Source: AC-32 sp963719275
GTDB taxonomy: Bacteria > Actinomycetota > Thermoleophilia > Gaiellales > Gaiellaceae
DNA length: 64,000 nt
NCBI GenBank assembly: GCA_963719275.1
Contig: CAVRBT010000005.1
Span: forward strand, 267,026-331,025
Reading direction: 5' to 3'
Shown here: in pieces, positions 18,032 through 27,162 of the stretch
Numbering within the stretch: position 1 is the first letter of the stretch
Layout of the letters: the number at the start of each line of letters is the position of its first letter
Program-made: the position numbers and the translations under genes
The notes under the pieces: model-generated
Seen by the model: only the letters and a program-made list of their open reading frames with translations
The model's database searches: none
What the model was told of the DNA's origin: nothing

Positions 18032-18391
18032 CTAACCGTCGGGGTCCTGGACGAAGCAGAGCCGCGAGCCGCCCTCGCGCACCGAGTACGGCGGGCGCTC
18101 CGGCTCGATGCCTTGCTCCGCCAGCCGCTGGAGCGTGCCGTCGAGGTTCTCGACGCCGACGGCGATGTGGCCGTAGCCGCTGCCGAGGTCGTACGTGCGC
18201 CCGTCGTGGTTGAAGGTCAGCTCCAGGACGTTCCCCTGGTCGCCGAGCGAGAAGAAGTAGTTCGTCGCCTCCGTCTCGCCGTCGCGCACGATGTCGAACT
18301 CGCTGCTGAAGTCGAAGCCGAGCGCCTCGTAGAAGGCGCGGCTCTTCACGGGGTCGGTGATGCGGACCATGGTGTGGAGGAAGCGGGTCAT
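18032..18391 (-). CDS. VOC/glyoxalase I-like protein, copy 2 (3'-truncated duplicate)
   Basis: Starts MTRFLHTMVRITDPVKSRAF and matches copy 1 at 13529 almost base for base from about 18048 to 18391. It is in one frame here (119 aa) but ends QDPDG and then TAG, ten residues short of copy 1, losing the IELIE strand with a likely metal ligand. The stop arises exactly where similarity ends, so this looks like a duplication junction. TAGGAT lies 7 nt before ATG 18391. Activity is doubtful. Confidence 0.75.
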   Translation of the reverse strand: MTRFLHTMVRITDPVKSRAFYEALGFDFSSEFDIVRDGETEATNYFFSLGDQGNVLELTFNHDGRTYDLGSGYGHIAVGVENLDGTLQRLAEQGIEPERPPYSVREGGSRLCFVQDPDG

Positions 18392-18398
18392 GGAGGAC

Positions 18399-18404
18399 AT
18401 CCTA
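18399..18404 (-). promoter_or_regulatory. Leaderless -10 element for VOC copy 2
   Basis: TAGGAT on the minus strand, 7 nt before ATG 18391. Copy 1 has TACGAT at 6 nt, so the promoter is kept in both copies with small changes. Confidence 0.45.
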
Positions 18405-18457
18405 GGCGCGTCCTGGCTCCTGCTGCCTGCCCGAGGCAGGGAAGCCACCGACAGAGC

Positions 18458-19627
18458 TCAGCTGCCTCGTTCTGAGCGGTGACCGATGGCGGAGAGTTGC
18501 TCCGCGAGGCCGCGGCGGAAGGCCGGCACGTGCGCGAGAAGGCGTAGCGTCACATTGCGCAGAGGGCGAACCGCCCGCGGGGCTGTGGCCAGTCGTGTGA
18601 GCCGATGGGCAAGTGCGACCACCCGCATGGCTTCCGCACGACTGCCGGTCGCGTACTCGTCGAGCTTGTCCTCCCGACCGTCCCGCAGCGCGACGGAGAG
18701 CGCATCCCCGAGCGTCACCGCATCACGCAGGCCGAGGTTCATGCCTTGCCCACCTGCAGGGCTGTGCGTATGTGCGGCGTCGCCGGCAAGCAGTACGCGT
18801 CCGGCCCGGTACTGGTCCGCCACCTGCTCGTGGATCCGGAACCTGGATCCCCAGATGACTTCGGTCACCTTTACCGTCGTACGACGCGGCCCCCGCGTGT
18901 TGAGCAGTCGCTGCGCATAGGCGACGTCCGGCTGCTCCGGCGCATCGTCGACTTCGGCCACGAGCCGGAACGATCCGTCCGGGAGCGGGGCCACGACCAA
19001 CATGCCTGGTGTGGAGAAGAACAGCAGGACCTCGTTCGGCGGCAGTCCGCCCTCCACCCGAACGTCCGCCAGCGCGAAGGACAGCGGCAGCGCGCCGTTG
19101 CCGCTCCGCCCGAGCCCGGCCAGCTCGCGGATCGTGCTGTTCATGCCGTCGGCGGCAACGACGTACCGTGCTCTGATCACGTCGCCCCCGTCCAGAGTGA
19201 TCTCGGCACCGTCGGCGGTCTGGCTCAGGCCGGTGGCGACGCACGGGCGGTGGACCTTGCCCCCGAGTTCCTCGAGGCGGTCGAGGAGGACCTGCTCGGT
19301 GATGTTCTGCGGGACCATCAGCGTGTAGGGATACTCGGTCGAAAGCTGATCGAACCGAACCGGCACGAGCTCGCGATCTCCATCGCGGATGCTGAATTGC
19401 GGCGCGTGGATCCCGAGCCCCGCCAGTCGCTTCGAGACACCGATTTGCTCGAGCATCTCGAGGGTCCGGGCGTGCACGACAGCGGCGCGCGAGGTGTTAG
19501 CCCCTGTCGCCTGCCGATCGACCACCGCGACGTCATGGCCATGCCCGGCCAGGGAGGCGGCAACCGCCAGCCCCACCGGCCCCGCACCCACGACCACAAC
19601 CTCGGTCCGATCGGGAAGCTCACTCAT
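18458..19627 (-). CDS. FAD-dependent monooxygenase (PheA/TfdB type)
   Basis: Class A flavoprotein hydroxylase, 389 aa. The N-terminus has the ADP-binding fold VVVVGAGPVGLAVAASL and a VVDRQ acidic end; the second FAD motif is VLLAGDAAHTHSPAGGQGMN, followed by LGLRDAVTLGDAL. The DG-type motif is seen in VVAADGMNSTIRE. Such enzymes hydroxylate phenols, polyketides or antibiotics; the substrate cannot be told. ATG 19627 follows AAGGAG by 6 nt; a GTG five codons earlier is the alternative. It stands alone, with a 205-nt gap to trpB that holds only short dyads such as CTTTCG/CGAAAG. Confidence 0.85.
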   Translation of the reverse strand: MSELPDRTEVVVVGAGPVGLAVAASLAGHGHDVAVVDRQATGANTSRAAVVHARTLEMLEQIGVSKRLAGLGIHAPQFSIRDGDRELVPVRFDQLSTEYPYTLMVPQNITEQVLLDRLEELGGKVHRPCVATGLSQTADGAEITLDGGDVIRARYVVAADGMNSTIRELAGLGRSGNGALPLSFALADVRVEGGLPPNEVLLFFSTPGMLVVAPLPDGSFRLVAEVDDAPEQPDVAYAQRLLNTRGPRRTTVKVTEVIWGSRFRIHEQVADQYRAGRVLLAGDAAHTHSPAGGQGMNLGLRDAVTLGDALSVALRDGREDKLDEYATGSRAEAMRVVALAHRLTRLATAPRAVRPLRNVTLRLLAHVPAFRRGLAEQLSAIGHRSERGS

Positions 19628-19832
19628 CACGATCTCCTTCACTCAATCACACAGGTCTTCTGCGCCCTCTCTCGACATGGGGAGCTCGACCCAGGCTCCC
19701 AGGTGTCTCTTTCGAGCGAAAGGCGGGAGACTTGTGGTTGCTGGGGCGGGTTTCTGGTGTGCCGGCAGCGCTTCCGAGGAGGCTGAGCTGCGATCCGGAT
19801 GAATCGATGTTGGGAGCTACCAGAGGTGGGTG

Positions 19833-21221
19833 CTAGGCCGGAGTGGGCAGGCCCTCGATCGCGTCGAGTGCGCGGCTCATCTCCGCTTCGTCGAGGGCGA
19901 CGTCCTCGAGCTTCCCGGCCAGGTAGTTGTCGTAGGCGGCCATGTCGAAGTGGCCGTGGCCGGACAGGTTGAACAGGATCGTCCGCTCCCTGCCCTCCTC
20001 GTCCGCGACTCGCGCGGCCTGCAGCGCTCCATGAATCGCGTGGGCCGCCTCGGGAGCCGGAAGGATGCCCTCGCTGCCGGCGAAGACGACGGCCGAGGCG
20101 AAGACGTCGTTCTGCAGGTACGCCTCGGCACGGACCAGCTCGTCGCGGACGAGCTGCGAGATCAACGGCGCGACGCCGTGGTACCGCAGCCCGCCGGCAT
20201 GGATCGGGGCCGGAACGAAGTCGTGCCCGAGCGTGTGCATGGGCACGAGTGGGGTCAACTTGCTCGTGTCGCCGAAGTCGTAGGCGAAGACCCCACGCGT
20301 CAGGGTCGGGCAGGCGGCCGGCTCGCAGGCGAGCACGTCGATCTCGCGACCGGCGATCTTTTCGCGCAGGAAGGGAAACGCGAGGCCGGCGAAGTTCGAA
20401 CCGCCGCCGACGCAGCCGATCACGACGTCCGGGAACGCGCCCGCGAGCTCCATCTGCGCCAGCGCCTCCTGACCGATCACGGTCTGATGCAGAAGCACGT
20501 GGTTGAGGACGCTGCCGAGCGAGTACGCGGTGTCCTCCCGGCCGGCCGCGTCCTCGACCGCCTCCGAGATCGCGATCCCGAGGCTTCCGGGCGAGTCGGG
20601 CAGCTCGGCGAGGATCGCGCGTCCAGACTGCGTGTCTTCCGAAGGGCTCGGGACGATGTCGGCGCCCCAGGCCTTGATCATCGAGCGCCGCGCGGGCTTC
20701 TGCTCGTACGAGATCCGAACCATGTAGACCATGCACTCCAGCCCGATCAGGCGGCACGCGAAGGAGAGCGCGCTTCCCCACTGTCCGGCGCCGGTCTCGG
20801 TGGCCAGACGCGTCCGCCCCTCCTTCTTGTTGTAGTAGGCCTGGGCGACTGCCGTGTTCGGCTTGTGGCTTCCGGGCGGGCTGACGCCTTCGTACTTGTA
20901 GAAGATCCGGGAACGTGTCCCGATGGCCTGCTCGAGCCGGCGCGCACGGTAGAGCGGCGTCGGGCGCCAGAGGCTGTAGATCTCCAGGACCTCGTCCGGG
21001 ATCGCGATCTCGGGCTCCTCGCTCACCTCCTGGCCGATCAGCTCCATCGGGAAGAGCGGCGCGAGATCGTCGGGCCCGACCGGCTCGCCGCTTCCCGGAT
21101 GGAGCACGGGCTGCGGGGCCGAGGGCATATCGGGCGCGATGTTGTACCAGCGCCGCGGTAGCTGCGTCTCGTCGAGAAGGAACTTGGTCGGGCTCTCAGC
21201 GCGAGCGCGCGTCTGCTGCAC
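19833..21221 (-). CDS. trpB: TrpB2-type tryptophan synthase beta subunit
   Basis: PLP enzyme making tryptophan from indole and serine. The 462 residues fit the TrpB2 (trpB-related) branch, with the long N-terminus RRWYNIAPDMP, LWRPTPLYRARRLE, the PLP lysine in SPPGSHKPNTAVAQ, GAGQWGSALSFA and the phosphate-binding CVGGGSNFAG. TrpB2 proteins often act without TrpA, and no trpA is nearby. GTG 21221 lies 6 nt after TATCCT. Divergent from the acyl-CoA ligase gene. Confidence 0.92.
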   Translation of the reverse strand: MQQTRARAESPTKFLLDETQLPRRWYNIAPDMPSAPQPVLHPGSGEPVGPDDLAPLFPMELIGQEVSEEPEIAIPDEVLEIYSLWRPTPLYRARRLEQAIGTRSRIFYKYEGVSPPGSHKPNTAVAQAYYNKKEGRTRLATETGAGQWGSALSFACRLIGLECMVYMVRISYEQKPARRSMIKAWGADIVPSPSEDTQSGRAILAELPDSPGSLGIAISEAVEDAAGREDTAYSLGSVLNHVLLHQTVIGQEALAQMELAGAFPDVVIGCVGGGSNFAGLAFPFLREKIAGREIDVLACEPAACPTLTRGVFAYDFGDTSKLTPLVPMHTLGHDFVPAPIHAGGLRYHGVAPLISQLVRDELVRAEAYLQNDVFASAVVFAGSEGILPAPEAAHAIHGALQAARVADEEGRERTILFNLSGHGHFDMAAYDNYLAGKLEDVALDEAEMSRALDAIEGLPTPA

Positions 21222-21227
21222 GTCGCG

Positions 21228-21233
21228 AGGATA
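21228..21233 (-). promoter_or_regulatory. Leaderless -10 element for trpB2
   Basis: TATCCT on the minus strand, 6 nt before GTG 21221. Confidence 0.5.
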
Positions 21234-21298
21234 GACGCTCGGCCGCCATGGTGTCAGCGGTTTCACCGTCATCCAGGACGGGTCTATGCTTGGCCGGC

Positions 21299-21318
21299 CC
21301 GGGCGTGGACACGCCCGG
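21299..21318 (+). promoter_or_regulatory. Perfect hairpin in the leader of the acyl-CoA ligase gene
   Basis: CCGGGCGTG and CACGCCCGG flank only GA, giving a 9-bp palindrome 20 nt before GTG 21339. TATGCT (21285-21290) lies just upstream as a possible -10. It could mask or expose the GAGGGGGAAG ribosome site. Confidence 0.4.
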
Positions 21319-21338
21319 CACGAGAGGGGGAAGCCGCC

Positions 21339-23277
21339 GTGGGTCGACTTGCCGACGTGCACCGGCGCTCGCTGGATCAGGCGGAGGACTTCTGGGCCGA
21401 GGCCGCCGCCGCGATCGACTGGGTCGAGCCGTGGGCGCGCGTGCTCGACGACTCGCGGGCGCCGCTCTACCGGTGGTTCACGGGCGGCCGCCTGAACACG
21501 TGCCACAACGCCCTCGACCGGCACGTGGACAACGGCCGAAGCGAGCAGCCGGCGCTGGTCTACGACTCCCCGGTGACCGAGACCTCGAGGGTCTTCACGT
21601 ACGGCGAGCTGCGCGAGGCGGTCGCGAGGTTCGCGGGGGCGCTGGCGGCGCAGGGCGTCGGGCGCGGCGACCGGGTCGTGATCTACATGCCGATGGTGCC
21701 CGAGGCGGTGATCGCGATGCTCGCCTGCGCTCGGATCGGGGCGGTGCACTCGGTCGTCTTCGGCGGCTTCGCGGCGAACGAGCTCGCGAGCCGGATCGAG
21801 GACGCCAAGCCAAGGGTCGTCGTCTCGGCCTCCTGCGGCATCGAGCCGGGCCGTGTGGTTGCGTACAAGCCGCTTCTGGACGCCGCGATCGACCTGAGCG
21901 CGTTCACGCCGCAGGCCTGCATCGTCCTCCAGCGGCCGATGCTCGAGGCCGAGCTGGCTCCCGGCCGCGACCTCGACTGGAACGACGCCGTCGCGACCGC
22001 CGAGCCCGCCGCCTGCGTCCCGGTCGACGCCACCGACCCGCTCTACATCCTCTACACGTCCGGGACGACCGGCCAGCCGAAGGGGATCGTCCGCGACAAC
22101 GGCGGCCACGCCGTCGCGCTCGCGTGGTCGATGAAGCACGTCTACGACGTCGACGCGGGCGAGGTCTACTGGGCGGCGTCCGACGTCGGCTGGGTCGTCG
22201 GGCACTCCTACATCGTCTACGCGCCGCTGCTCCACGGCTGCACGACCGTCCTCTACGAGGGCAAGCCCGTGGGAACGCCTGACGCGGGGGCGTTCTGGCG
22301 GGTGGTCGCCGAGCACGGGGTCTCGACGCTGTTCACCGCGCCCACGGCATTCCGGGCGATCCGCCAGCAGGACCCCGACGGCGCGCACATCGGCCGCTAC
22401 GACCTCTCGAGCCTGCGCGCGCTCTTCCTCGCCGGCGAGCGGTGCGACCCGGAGACGCTCCGCTGGGCGGAGCGGCTGCTCGAAGTGCCCGTGATCGACC
22501 ACTGGTGGCAGACCGAGACGGGCTGGCCGATCGTCGCGAACTGCCTCGGCATCGAGCGCCTGCCCGTCGTGCCCGGATCACCGACTCGACCTGTTCCGGG
22601 CTGGGACGTCCGCGTCCTCGACCCCGCCGGCGCCGAGCTACCGCCGGGGCAGGTAGGGGCGCTGGTCGTCAAGCTGCCGATGCCGCCGGGGTCGACGCCG
22701 ACGCTCTGGAATGCGGATGAGCGCTTCCGCGAGACCTACCTCTCGGCCTTCCCCGGCTACTACCAGACCGCCGACGCGGGATACGTCGACGAGGACGGCT
22801 ACGTCTTCGTCATGGCGCGGACGGACGACATCATCAACGTCGCGGGCCACCGCCTCTCCACGGGCGCGATGGAGGAGGTGCTCGCCTCGCATCCGGACGT
22901 GGCCGAGTGCGCGGTGATCGGCGTCGCCGACGAGCTGAAAGGGACAGCTGCCGGTCGGGTTCCTCGTCCTCAAGGCGGGAGTCGAGCGCCCGCAGGAGGA
23001 GATCGTCGGCGAGGTGACGCGGCTCGTCCGCAACGAGATCGGCCCGGTCGCGGCGTTCAAGACCGCTGCCGTCGTCGAGCGGCTGCCGAAGACGCGCTCG
23101 GGGAAGATCCTGCGCGGGACGATGCGCCGCATCGCCGACGGCCAGGAGTACGCGGTGCCGGCAACCATCGACGACCCCGCGATTCTCGACGAGATCGCGG
23201 ACACGCTGCAGCTGCTCGGCTACGGTCGCGCACGCCTAGCGGTCGAGGGCGCTAACCGAGCAGGTCGCTCAGGCTGA
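21339..23277 (+). pseudogene. prpE: Propionate/acetate-CoA ligase, PrpE type (one frameshift)
   Basis: Acyl-CoA synthetase of about 645 residues that activates short-chain acids via an adenylate. Seen: VFGGFAANELASRIEDAKP and CGIEPGRVVAYKPLLD, typical of PrpE; P-loop-like YTSGTTGQPKG; WWQTETGWP; TDDIINVAGHRLSTG. After VIGVADELKG (about 22,943) the frame shifts by one extra base and the C-terminal domain goes on as GFLVLKAGVERPQEE through the catalytic Lys region PKTRSGKILRGTMRR. Both halves are otherwise perfect, so sequencing error is quite possible. GTG 21339 follows GGGGGAAG. The 3' end overlaps the gene at 23252. Confidence 0.85.
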
Positions 23278-23701
23278 AGCCGCCCTGGACGAGGCGGTCG
23301 AGTGGCAGGCGCCGCACGAGGCTTCGCAAGGGTGGCCCCAGGAAGCTCGGGACGTCGCCGCGCTGGACGGCCTCGTCGACCGAGCGGAGCAGCCCTGCCC
23401 GCAGGGCGACCTGGACGGTGTGCTGGTCCCACCGGCGCGGGAGCACGGCGCTGTTGCCGCCGAGCGACAGGACGAGCTCCTCGCGCGTCGTGTGCAGCCG
23501 GCAGGCCGCGCCGTCGAGTCCGTCGAGGACGATGCGCTGGATCGTGGCGTCGATGCCGCCCGTACGGCCATCGCGCGGCCGACAGGGGTTCGCGATCTTC
23601 GGCGACGGCTCCTCGAGCGCGCCCTTGCCGAGCTCGACCCCGACGAGGACGGCCCCGCTCGCGAGCAGCGCCGCGACGATCCAGATTGCCGCGCGGCTCA
23701 C
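23252..23701 (-). CDS. Membrane-anchored protein of unknown function
   Basis: Unrecognised 149-residue protein with one N-terminal membrane helix (AAIWIVAALLASGAVLVGV) and a soluble remainder rich in Arg and Leu containing NPCRPRDGRTGGID and CRLHTTREELVLSLGG. GTG 23701 overlaps the MFS stop by 4 nt, so it is the third gene of the NTF2-MFS operon. The two Cys could form a disulfide outside the cell. It overlaps the acyl-CoA ligase gene tail to tail by 26 nt. Confidence 0.65.
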   Translation of the reverse strand: MSRAAIWIVAALLASGAVLVGVELGKGALEEPSPKIANPCRPRDGRTGGIDATIQRIVLDGLDGAACRLHTTREELVLSLGGNSAVLPRRWDQHTVQVALRAGLLRSVDEAVQRGDVPSFLGPPLRSLVRRLPLDRLVQGGFSLSDLLG

Positions 23702-25017
23702 GGCACCACGCTCCGGCGGAAGAGCAGCGCCACGAACAGTGCGAGCGCGGCGAGCCCGGCGCAGACGAAGAAGGCGGCGCGTGAGGCACGCGTGATCGTC
23801 GCCTCGATCGCGCCAAGCAGCTTGTCGCGAGCCGCGGCGAGCGCCGAGTCGTGCTGCGCGCCGTGCTTGTCGAACTGCTCCGCGAGGTCCGGCGTCTCAC
23901 CCTCCTTGGCCCGGTCGAAAGCCGAGCGCAGATCGAGCGCCACGGGCACCTTCTTGTCCAGCCCGACCGGCGCGTCCAGGAGCACCGCCGTCCCGCGAAG
24001 CAGCGCCTTGTCGCCCGCTCCGGGAACCTTCGACGCGAGCAGCGGCGCGATCACCGCGATCGCCAACACGAGCCCGACGTGCCGCGCTCCGACCGTCAGC
24101 GTCCCGCTGCGGGTCGCGTTCGCCCCCCGCTGGAGCGCCGCGTCCGAGAGAACCGGCAGCGAGAGGCCGAGGCCGGCGCCGCAGAGAAAGAGCGCCCAGA
24201 CCAGCAGCCACACGCTCGCCGAGGGCAGCAGCGCGAGACCCACCAGGCCCACCGCGAGGAGCGCAGCCCCGGTGCAGGCGGCCGTGACGGGCGGCAACCA
24301 TCGGTCGAGTGGCCTCGCCGCCAGTGCCGCGATGGGCAGCGCGCTGACGATCGCAGCACCGCCGATCGGCGAGTAGTTCCAGACGCTGATCACGATCAGC
24401 ACCGCCAGGAAGAGCGCACCCACGAGCGCGCCGAAGAGCAACCCGAGGCACGTGTTCGCGGGCAGCGTGCGCCGCAGAGACGGGCGCCAGCCTTCGATCG
24501 CGACGGTGTCGGGATGCGAAGCGCCGACGCCGACGAGGGCGGCGGCCGCAACCGGCGCCTGCGCGACGAAGATCGCGCGCCAGTCGAACGCCTGCGTGAG
24601 CACGCCGCCGAGCGCAGGCCCAAGGGCGAGGCCGTAGGTCCCGGCCAGCGTCCAGATCCTCGTGCCGAGCACGGGCAGCGCGCCCGCGAGCAGCAGCGCG
24701 GCCCCCACGCCTTGCACGCTGCGGGCGGCGATCAGGAACGAGAGGCTGTCGGCAACGGCGCACGCGATCGAGGCCGCGAGGAAGAGAACGAGCCCGCCGC
24801 CGAGAACGTACGCGGCGCGGAATCGGTGGACGAACGCCACCAGCAGCAGCGCCGTAGCCGCGACCGCCGCGTTGTACGCGGTGATCACCCACGAGACTCC
24901 CTCGATCGTGGTCTGGAAGCGCCCGTAGAGATCGGGCAGCGCGAGGACGACGATCGAAGAGTCGGCGAAGGCGACCGCAACGGCGGCCACCACCGGCACG
25001 GCGAGCCCGCGCCTCAC
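23698..25017 (-). CDS. MFS transporter (drug-efflux-like)
   Basis: A 439-residue major facilitator protein. It starts VRRGLAVPVVAAVAVAFADSSIVVLALPDL, similar to DHA2 exporters, and has many hydrophobic helices including AARSVQGVGAALLLAGALPVLG (motif C-like). A ~100-residue extracytoplasmic loop (KVPGAGDKALLRG through ITRASRAAF) lies before the last helix. GTG 25017 overlaps the NTF2 gene stop by 4 nt. An open frame further upstream is antisense to that gene and is ignored. Substrate unknown. Confidence 0.85.
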   Translation of the reverse strand: MRRGLAVPVVAAVAVAFADSSIVVLALPDLYGRFQTTIEGVSWVITAYNAAVAATALLLVAFVHRFRAAYVLGGGLVLFLAASIACAVADSLSFLIAARSVQGVGAALLLAGALPVLGTRIWTLAGTYGLALGPALGGVLTQAFDWRAIFVAQAPVAAAALVGVGASHPDTVAIEGWRPSLRRTLPANTCLGLLFGALVGALFLAVLIVISVWNYSPIGGAAIVSALPIAALAARPLDRWLPPVTAACTGAALLAVGLVGLALLPSASVWLLVWALFLCGAGLGLSLPVLSDAALQRGANATRSGTLTVGARHVGLVLAIAVIAPLLASKVPGAGDKALLRGTAVLLDAPVGLDKKVPVALDLRSAFDRAKEGETPDLAEQFDKHGAQHDSALAAARDKLLGAIEATITRASRAAFFVCAGLAALALFVALLFRRSVVP

Positions 25018-25403
25018 CTCCCCCAGGTCTCGTGCGGCTCGCGCCGGCCGGGCTCGAGGTGCCAGTAGTCGCGCGCCTCCACCACGAGGCCCTGCTCGTC
25101 GAAGCGGAGGACGGAGCAGCCGGCGAGCGCTTGCTCCTCGCCGTCGGGAAGGATGAGCGTCGCCCACCACTCCACTGCGGCCCGGTCGCCCTCCTCGACC
25201 GGCTCACCGAAACGCACGTCCTCGGCGCGCGCCTCCGGGAAGACGCGTGTCGTGTACGAGAGCGGCGCCTCGGGCTCCCGAAACGGCGCCGAGCGGAAGA
25301 CGCAGTCCGGCGCGTACAGCGCAGCCGCGGCCTCGGGGTCGTCCGCCTCCCACGCGGCCCGGTACCCGTCGGCCCAGCGCCTCGCGTGGCTCACTGCAGC
25401 CAT
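25014..25403 (-). CDS. SnoaL/NTF2-like protein
   Basis: A 129-residue NTF2-fold protein: RRWADGYRAAWEADDPEAAAALYAPDCVF at the N-terminus and an LRFDEQGLVVEARDYW C-terminal strand pair, as in SnoaL-like cyclases and steroid isomerases. Catalytic function unknown. First gene of the operon with the MFS transporter. TAGGCT lies 6 nt before ATG 25403. Divergent from the Ycf48-like gene. Confidence 0.82.
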   Translation of the reverse strand: MAAVSHARRWADGYRAAWEADDPEAAAALYAPDCVFRSAPFREPEAPLSYTTRVFPEARAEDVRFGEPVEEGDRAAVEWWATLILPDGEEQALAGCSVLRFDEQGLVVEARDYWHLEPGRREPHETWGR

Positions 25404-25409
25404 GGCCGC

Positions 25410-25415
25410 AGCCTA
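25410..25415 (-). promoter_or_regulatory. Leaderless -10 element for SnoaL-like gene
   Basis: TAGGCT on the minus strand, 6 nt before ATG 25403. It is back to back with the element at 25444. Confidence 0.5.
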
Positions 25416-25443
25416 CTGCGACGCGTGGCGCGGCGACCTGCGT

Positions 25444-25449
25444 TATGGT
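25444..25449 (+). promoter_or_regulatory. Leaderless -10 element for Ycf48-like gene
   Basis: TATGGT, 8 nt before GTG 25458. Confidence 0.45.
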
Positions 25450-25457
25450 TCCGCGCC

Positions 25458-26498
25458 GTGACGAAGCGGATCGCACTGCTCGTTGCACTCTTCGGCGTCG
25501 TGGGGGTGTCCCTCGCGTCGGCCGCCCCGCGCGGCTACGCGTGGCACGACACGCCGACGGGCTCGGCCGCGAGGCTACGCGGCCTCTCGGCGGTGAGCTC
25601 GACGACGGCGTGGGCCAGCGGCAGCCTCGGCACCGTGCTGCGGACAACCGACGGCGGCGCCACCTGGCAGAGCGTGGGCCCGCCCGGAACGGCGACCCTG
25701 CAGTTCCGGGACATCGAGGCCTTCGACGCGAACCATGCGGTGATCCAGTCGATCGGCGACAACCCGACGGACTTCCGCATCTACGTCACCGCGAACGGCG
25801 GGCAGAGCTGGACGCTCACGTTCGTGAACCAGGAGCCGACGGCGTTCTACGACTGCATGACGTTCTTCGACGACCGCCGCGGGCTCGCCGTGTCCGACCC
25901 GCCGGACGGGCAGCACTTCCGTGTGATCGCGACCGACGACGGCGGCCTCCACTGGCACGTGACCGGCCTGCAGATGCCGGACGCCCTTCCCGGTGAGTTC
26001 GCCTTCGCCGCGAGCGGCCAGTGCATCACCACCGACCACGGCCGCCGGGCGTGGTTCGGCACCGGCGGCGGTGCCCAGGCCCGTGTCTTCCGCTCCGACG
26101 ACGGCGGCGCGTCCTGGACGGTGGCACCGACGCCGATGAACAGCGGCCCGACGGCCGGCATCTTCGCGCTCGCCTTCCGCGGCCAGCAGCACGGGATCGC
26201 GGTCGGCGGCGACTTCCTGCTGGAGACCGCCTCGCCGGACAACTTCGCTCGCACGAGCGACGGCGGTGCGAGCTGGAACCTTCTGACGGGCGCACCCACC
26301 GAGTACCGCTCCGGCGCGACCTGGCTGAACGGCAACACCGCGCTCGCGGTCGGCCCTTCCGGCAGCGACGTCAGCACGGATGCGGGCACGACGTGGGAGC
26401 GCTTCGACGACGGCAGCCTCGACACCGTCGACTGCGCCAACCCGAACGCCTGCTGGGCCTCGGGCGCGAACGGCCGCGTCGCCTACCTCACGCGCTAG
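25458..26498 (+). CDS. Exported beta-propeller protein, Ycf48/sialidase-like
   Basis: A 346-residue exported protein. A signal peptide covers about residues 1-24 (KRIALLVALFGVVGVSLASAA). The rest repeats Asp-box motifs, for example TTDGGATWQ, TANGGQSWT, SDDGGASWT and TSDGGASWN, as in BNR/sialidase and photosystem-assembly (Ycf48) propellers. No catalytic residues can be assigned, so it is likely a binding or assembly protein. Related proteins are often annotated as oxidoreductases without proof. GTG 25458 is chosen for the signal peptide and the -10 spacing. Confidence 0.85.
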   Translation: MTKRIALLVALFGVVGVSLASAAPRGYAWHDTPTGSAARLRGLSAVSSTTAWASGSLGTVLRTTDGGATWQSVGPPGTATLQFRDIEAFDANHAVIQSIGDNPTDFRIYVTANGGQSWTLTFVNQEPTAFYDCMTFFDDRRGLAVSDPPDGQHFRVIATDDGGLHWHVTGLQMPDALPGEFAFAASGQCITTDHGRRAWFGTGGGAQARVFRSDDGGASWTVAPTPMNSGPTAGIFALAFRGQQHGIAVGGDFLLETASPDNFARTSDGGASWNLLTGAPTEYRSGATWLNGNTALAVGPSGSDVSTDAGTTWERFDDGSLDTVDCANPNACWASGANGRVAYLTR

Positions 26499-26520
26499 TC
26501 CTCTTGCGAAACTGCGCGGC

Positions 26521-27162
26521 GTGAGCTTTTTCGAGCCGCCTGAAGAAGTCCAGCTGCCTCGTTTGGAGCAACCCGAACAGAAACCGTGGTGGGGCCCGCC
26601 GACGAACGAATTGGGCGCGACGGTGCCGCTCCGGCTCGTCCTGGCGCGAACCGACACGGCGGTCGTGGCGATGCTCGATGCGGTCGCGTACTCGACCGGC
26701 GTCAGCCTCCACCTAATGGTGAAGCGCCGAGGTGCGGAGAACGACGTGCGTGATCAGCTCGACGATCCCTTCGGCCACGTCCGCATGCGACCTGGAGCCG
26801 CAACCGGGCTCCCGCCGGAGGTTCTCCGCTTCGGCGTGCAGTTCGCCGACGGCAACAAGGCGACGACGCTCGGCCCACCGTTCCCGTTCGGAATCGAGGC
26901 GGAGCCGACGGGCCCGATCCTCGTGTTCCATGGTGCTTCGGGAGGCGACCGCGAGTGGGACACGACGCTCTTTCTCTGGCCGCTCCCGCCTCCCGGGTCT
27001 CTCGGCCTAGTCGTCGAGTGGCCGGGACAGGGCATCTCCGAATCCCGCCACGAGATCGACGTTCAGCCGTTGCTGGAAGCGGCTCGCTCGTCCGAGCAGC
27101 TCTGGCCCGAGGATGGCGGCGGCGGCTCGGCCGCGATCTCGACGAGCTTCTTCGGTGTCTAG
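26521..27162 (+). CDS. Protein of unknown function
   Basis: Unrecognised 213-residue soluble protein, acidic and Pro-rich, starting VSFFEPPEEVQLPRLE, with WWGPPTNELGATVPL and GGDREWDTTLFLWPLPPPG. No signal peptide or membrane helix. Proteins of this general look occur widely in actinobacteria without known role. GTG 26521 is placed by the Pro/Glu-rich start; GAAACT 7 nt upstream is a weak -10. The stop shares CTAG (27159-27162) with the convergent GNAT gene. Confidence 0.7.
   Translation: MSFFEPPEEVQLPRLEQPEQKPWWGPPTNELGATVPLRLVLARTDTAVVAMLDAVAYSTGVSLHLMVKRRGAENDVRDQLDDPFGHVRMRPGAATGLPPEVLRFGVQFADGNKATTLGPPFPFGIEAEPTGPILVFHGASGGDREWDTTLFLWPLPPPGSLGLVVEWPGQGISESRHEIDVQPLLEAARSSEQLWPEDGGGGSAAISTSFFGV

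Noticed and set aside
19833..22502. Long fusion frame joining TrpB2 to an upstream minus-strand extension
   Set aside because: The upstream part is antisense to prpE; GTG 21221 with TATCCT 6 nt before it gives the family N-terminus.
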